A stretch of DNA of 64,000 bases from Polaribacter irgensii 23-P (GTDB lineage Bacteria > Bacteroidota > Bacteroidia > Flavobacteriales > Flavobacteriaceae): positions 314,640 to 378,639 of the forward strand of contig NZ_CH724148.1 of assembly GCF_000153225.1 (NCBI RefSeq), read 5' to 3'. This document shows positions 61,890 through 64,000 of the stretch, one piece after another. Within the stretch, counting starts at the first letter, position 1; each line of letters begins with the position of its first letter. The notes below the pieces were generated by a model, which saw nothing but the letters and a program-made list of their open reading frames with translations, was not told the origin of the DNA and ran no database searches. The translations under genes and the position numbers were made by a program.

Positions 61890-63389
61890 ATGACCTTTAA
61901 ATACGGAATAGATCACTTAACAGTCTCTAAAGTAATCGCAATTGCTGAAGGAAACCTGCAAGCGGAATTGACAAGTCAAACCATAACAGTCGTGCAGGCA
62001 AGCCGAGCAAAAGTAGAAAAAATGGCGAGTGGCACAAAAGCGGTCTATGGAATAAATACAGGATTCGGTCCGCTATGCGACGTTCAAATTACCCCTTCAG
62101 AAACCAATACATTGCAAAAAAACCTCTTGATTACCCATGCAGTAGGCGTAGGTGAAAACATTGACAAAAAATTGTCAAAAATAATGATGATTTGCAAAGT
62201 ACACGCATTGTGCCAAGGTTATTCTGGAGTACGATTGGAATTAATAGAACGTATTATCTACTTCATTGAGCATGACTTATTGCCTGCTGTACCAGAACAA
62301 GGTTCTGTGGGTGCCTCTGGAGATTTAGCACCCTTGTCACACTTGTTTCTGCCTATTATTGGTGAAGGCGAGTTTTGGGTAGGTACTAAAATTGTTCCTG
62401 CAAAAGAGATATTGGCAGCACATCAGCTAGCAATACTTCCACTAGCAGCAAAAGAGGGTTTAGGTTTAATCAATGGCACGCAGTTTATTCTAGCACATAG
62501 CATCACCGGACTTGTAAAAATGGAATACCTATTAGATTTAGCAGACGTATGTGGCGCTATGAGCATTGAAGGATACAAAGGAAGCTCAGCTCCTTTTAGA
62601 GAAGAACTACACCGAATAAGACCTTTTAAAGGAAGTATAAAGGTTGCAGAAAGAATGAGAAACCTGTTTAAAGATTCTCAAAATATTACTTCACATGAAA
62701 ATTGCGAGCGCGTTCAAGATCCATATTCTATGCGTTGTATACCTCAAGTGCACGGTGCTTCTAGAAACGCATATTCTCATTTATTGGAATTGGCAGAAAT
62801 AGAAATGAATGCTGTGACAGACAATCCAATAATCTTGAGTGATACCGAAGCTATTTCTGGGGGTAATTTTCACGGTCAACCGCTGGCAATGGCCTTAGAT
62901 TATTGCTCAATTGCCGCTTCAGAATTAGGAAATATTGCAGACAGACGTTGTTATTTATTATTAGAGGGCAAGTATGGTTTACCCCGCTTATTAACAAAGA
63001 GCGGTGGTTTAAATTCCGGATTTATGGTTCCGCAATACACTACAGCTGCTTTGGTTACCGAAAACAAATCTTTGTGCTTTCCCCCTTCTGCAGACAGCAT
63101 TCCAACTTCGTTAGGCCAAGAAGACCATGTTTCTATGGGAAGTATTTCTGGACGACAGTTCAATCAAATTTTAGGGAATTTAGACAAAATACTCGCTATA
63201 GAATTGATGTATGCAGCACAAGCGTTGGAATTTAGGAGACCGAATACCTTTTCTAAAATCATCGAAAAAAACTACAATATCATCAGAGAGCAAGTGGATA
63301 AATTAGAGGAAGACCGCCTTTTAAAAGACGACATTAAGAACATGATTCTATTAGTGCAAAATAAAAAAATTTCTGTAAAATATAACTAG
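61890..63389 (+). CDS. hutH: Histidine ammonia-lyase
   Basis: A 499-residue lyase that removes ammonia from L-histidine to give urocanate, the first step of the Hut pathway. GSVGASGDLAPLSHL contains Ala142-Ser143-Gly144, which cyclise to the MIO prosthetic group. YGINTGFG near residue 52, DNP and the FHGQP motif, and EFRRP at the end match HutH. Phenylalanine/tyrosine ammonia-lyases share the fold, but the hutU gene 2 bp downstream settles the identity. Confidence 0.97.
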   Translation: MTFKYGIDHLTVSKVIAIAEGNLQAELTSQTITVVQASRAKVEKMASGTKAVYGINTGFGPLCDVQITPSETNTLQKNLLITHAVGVGENIDKKLSKIMMICKVHALCQGYSGVRLELIERIIYFIEHDLLPAVPEQGSVGASGDLAPLSHLFLPIIGEGEFWVGTKIVPAKEILAAHQLAILPLAAKEGLGLINGTQFILAHSITGLVKMEYLLDLADVCGAMSIEGYKGSSAPFREELHRIRPFKGSIKVAERMRNLFKDSQNITSHENCERVQDPYSMRCIPQVHGASRNAYSHLLELAEIEMNAVTDNPIILSDTEAISGGNFHGQPLAMALDYCSIAASELGNIADRRCYLLLEGKYGLPRLLTKSGGLNSGFMVPQYTTAALVTENKSLCFPPSADSIPTSLGQEDHVSMGSISGRQFNQILGNLDKILAIELMYAAQALEFRRPNTFSKIIEKNYNIIREQVDKLEEDRLLKDDIKNMILLVQNKKISVKYN

Positions 63390-63391
63390 AT

Positions 63392-64000
63392 ATGACATTT
63401 AAAGAACAAATTCTACAAGGAATTCCAACGATACTCCCCGCGAAAAGAGAATACCCTAAAGATGCAAACAGTGCTCCAAAAAGGAAAGATATTTTATCTG
63501 TTGAAGAAAAAAAATTAGCAATAAAAAATGCCTTGCGTTATTTCCCAAAAGCATGGCATCCAGAATTGGCAAAAGAATTTGCCAATGAATTAAAAAAATT
63601 TGGTAGAATCTACATGTACAGATTCAAACCAGAATATAAAATATACGCACGGCCCATTTCAGAATATCCTGCAGAAACACAACAGGCCGCAGCAATTATT
63701 CTAATGATTCACAACAACTTGAATCCTGACATTGCACAACATCCAGAAGAATTGATTACCTACGGTGGAAACGGCGCCGTCTTTCAAAATTGGGCACAGT
63801 ACCTTCTTGTTGTTCAGTATTTAGCAATCATGACAGAAGAACAAACCTTGCATTTGTATTCTGGACATCCAATGGGCTTGTTTCCTTCGTCTAAAAATGC
63901 CCCAAGAGTTGTAGTTACCAATGGGATGATGATTCCAAATTACTCAAAACCCAACGACTGGGAAAAATTTAATGCACTCGGCGTTACCCAATATGGTCAA
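63392..64000 (+). CDS. hutU: Urocanate hydratase, N-terminal part, cut by window end
   Basis: The first 203 codons of urocanate hydratase, which uses NAD+ to convert urocanate to 4-imidazolone-5-propionate. ATG 63392 is 2 bp after the hutH stop. It is recognisable from NALRYFPKAWHPELAKEF, YRFKPEYKI, ELITYGGNGAVFQNWAQY, YSGHPMGLFPS and VTNGMMIPNYS. The remainder (about 450 residues or more) lies beyond the window. It is co-transcribed with hutH. Confidence 0.95.
   Translation, partial: MTFKEQILQGIPTILPAKREYPKDANSAPKRKDILSVEEKKLAIKNALRYFPKAWHPELAKEFANELKKFGRIYMYRFKPEYKIYARPISEYPAETQQAAAIILMIHNNLNPDIAQHPEELITYGGNGAVFQNWAQYLLVVQYLAIMTEEQTLHLYSGHPMGLFPSSKNAPRVVVTNGMMIPNYSKPNDWEKFNALGVTQYGQ

Overview
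The window is AT-rich chromosomal DNA from a member of the Bacteroidota, most probably a marine Flavobacteriaceae close to Polaribacter or Tenacibaculum. The evidence is the flavobacterial order of the division and cell-wall cluster, many promoters of the TAnnTTTG type, lipoprotein signals without Gram-positive or enterobacterial features, a type IX secretion C-terminal domain, and families largely confined to this phylum (DUF4293, DUF4920, BT_3928-like, long-linker FtsZ, large-insert Rho). Almost everything is housekeeping. No CRISPR array, insertion sequence, prophage or rRNA was seen; there is one tRNA gene (tRNA-Phe, GAA).

Layout. 1-5473: three exported or cytosolic peptidases (M20, S9/DPP-IV-like lipoprotein, M1) and a cyclophilin lipoprotein. 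5577-6700: the wreck of a BlaI-type repressor and BlaR1-type M56 protease pair. 6753-22377 (minus strand): the dcw cluster mraZ-rsmH-ftsL-ftsI-murE-mraY-murD-ftsW-murG-murC-ftsQ-ftsA-ftsZ, one tightly packed operon-like block, with three phased GTGGT boxes at its promoter. 22578-24684: alpha/beta hydrolase, engB and an RluA-type pseudouridine synthase. 24687-33021: mainly minus-strand housekeeping (adenine deaminase, 5-formyl-THF cyclo-ligase, MmcQ/YjbR, cyclase, HemW-like, RuvC, MnmD, DUF4920), with a CorA-like transporter on the plus strand. 33142-42402: ilvE, a PqqB-like metallo-hydrolase, two small lipoprotein-like genes, a crotonase, a CLC channel, a DoxX/thioredoxin-like membrane protein, DUF1599, a LOG protein, folP and the c-di-AMP synthase cdaA. 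42484-49568: ABC exporter, truA, YfcE-like phosphoesterase, a two-component system with an intervening lipoprotein, and DUF4293. 49759-51465: rho. 51793-59463 (minus): coaX, an outer-membrane barrel, a TPR protein, lptC, a small membrane protein, a CNNM/CBS protein and a PpiD/SurA-like chaperone, an envelope-oriented block. 59562-59634: tRNA-Phe. 59894-60806: a broken DUF285 surface protein with a T9SS sorting domain. 60928-64000: a LysR regulator divergent from hutH-hutU (histidine degradation; hutU runs off the window).

The least-explained parts are: a pair of perfect 14-bp palindromes 21 bp apart, plus a phased half-site, in front of the LuxR-type response regulator, with a related site before the decayed T9SS surface protein; the unknown lipoprotein between regulator and kinase; the decaying BlaI/BlaR1 pair next to the cell-wall cluster; and a free-standing copy of the 'DGK...IDP..I.S..V.KD' plug-like motif. 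No complete novel defence or biosynthetic system was seen. Many starts are TTG (ftsI, murE, murC, mnmD, the LOG gene, truA, the ABC exporter and lptC), which matters for re-annotation.
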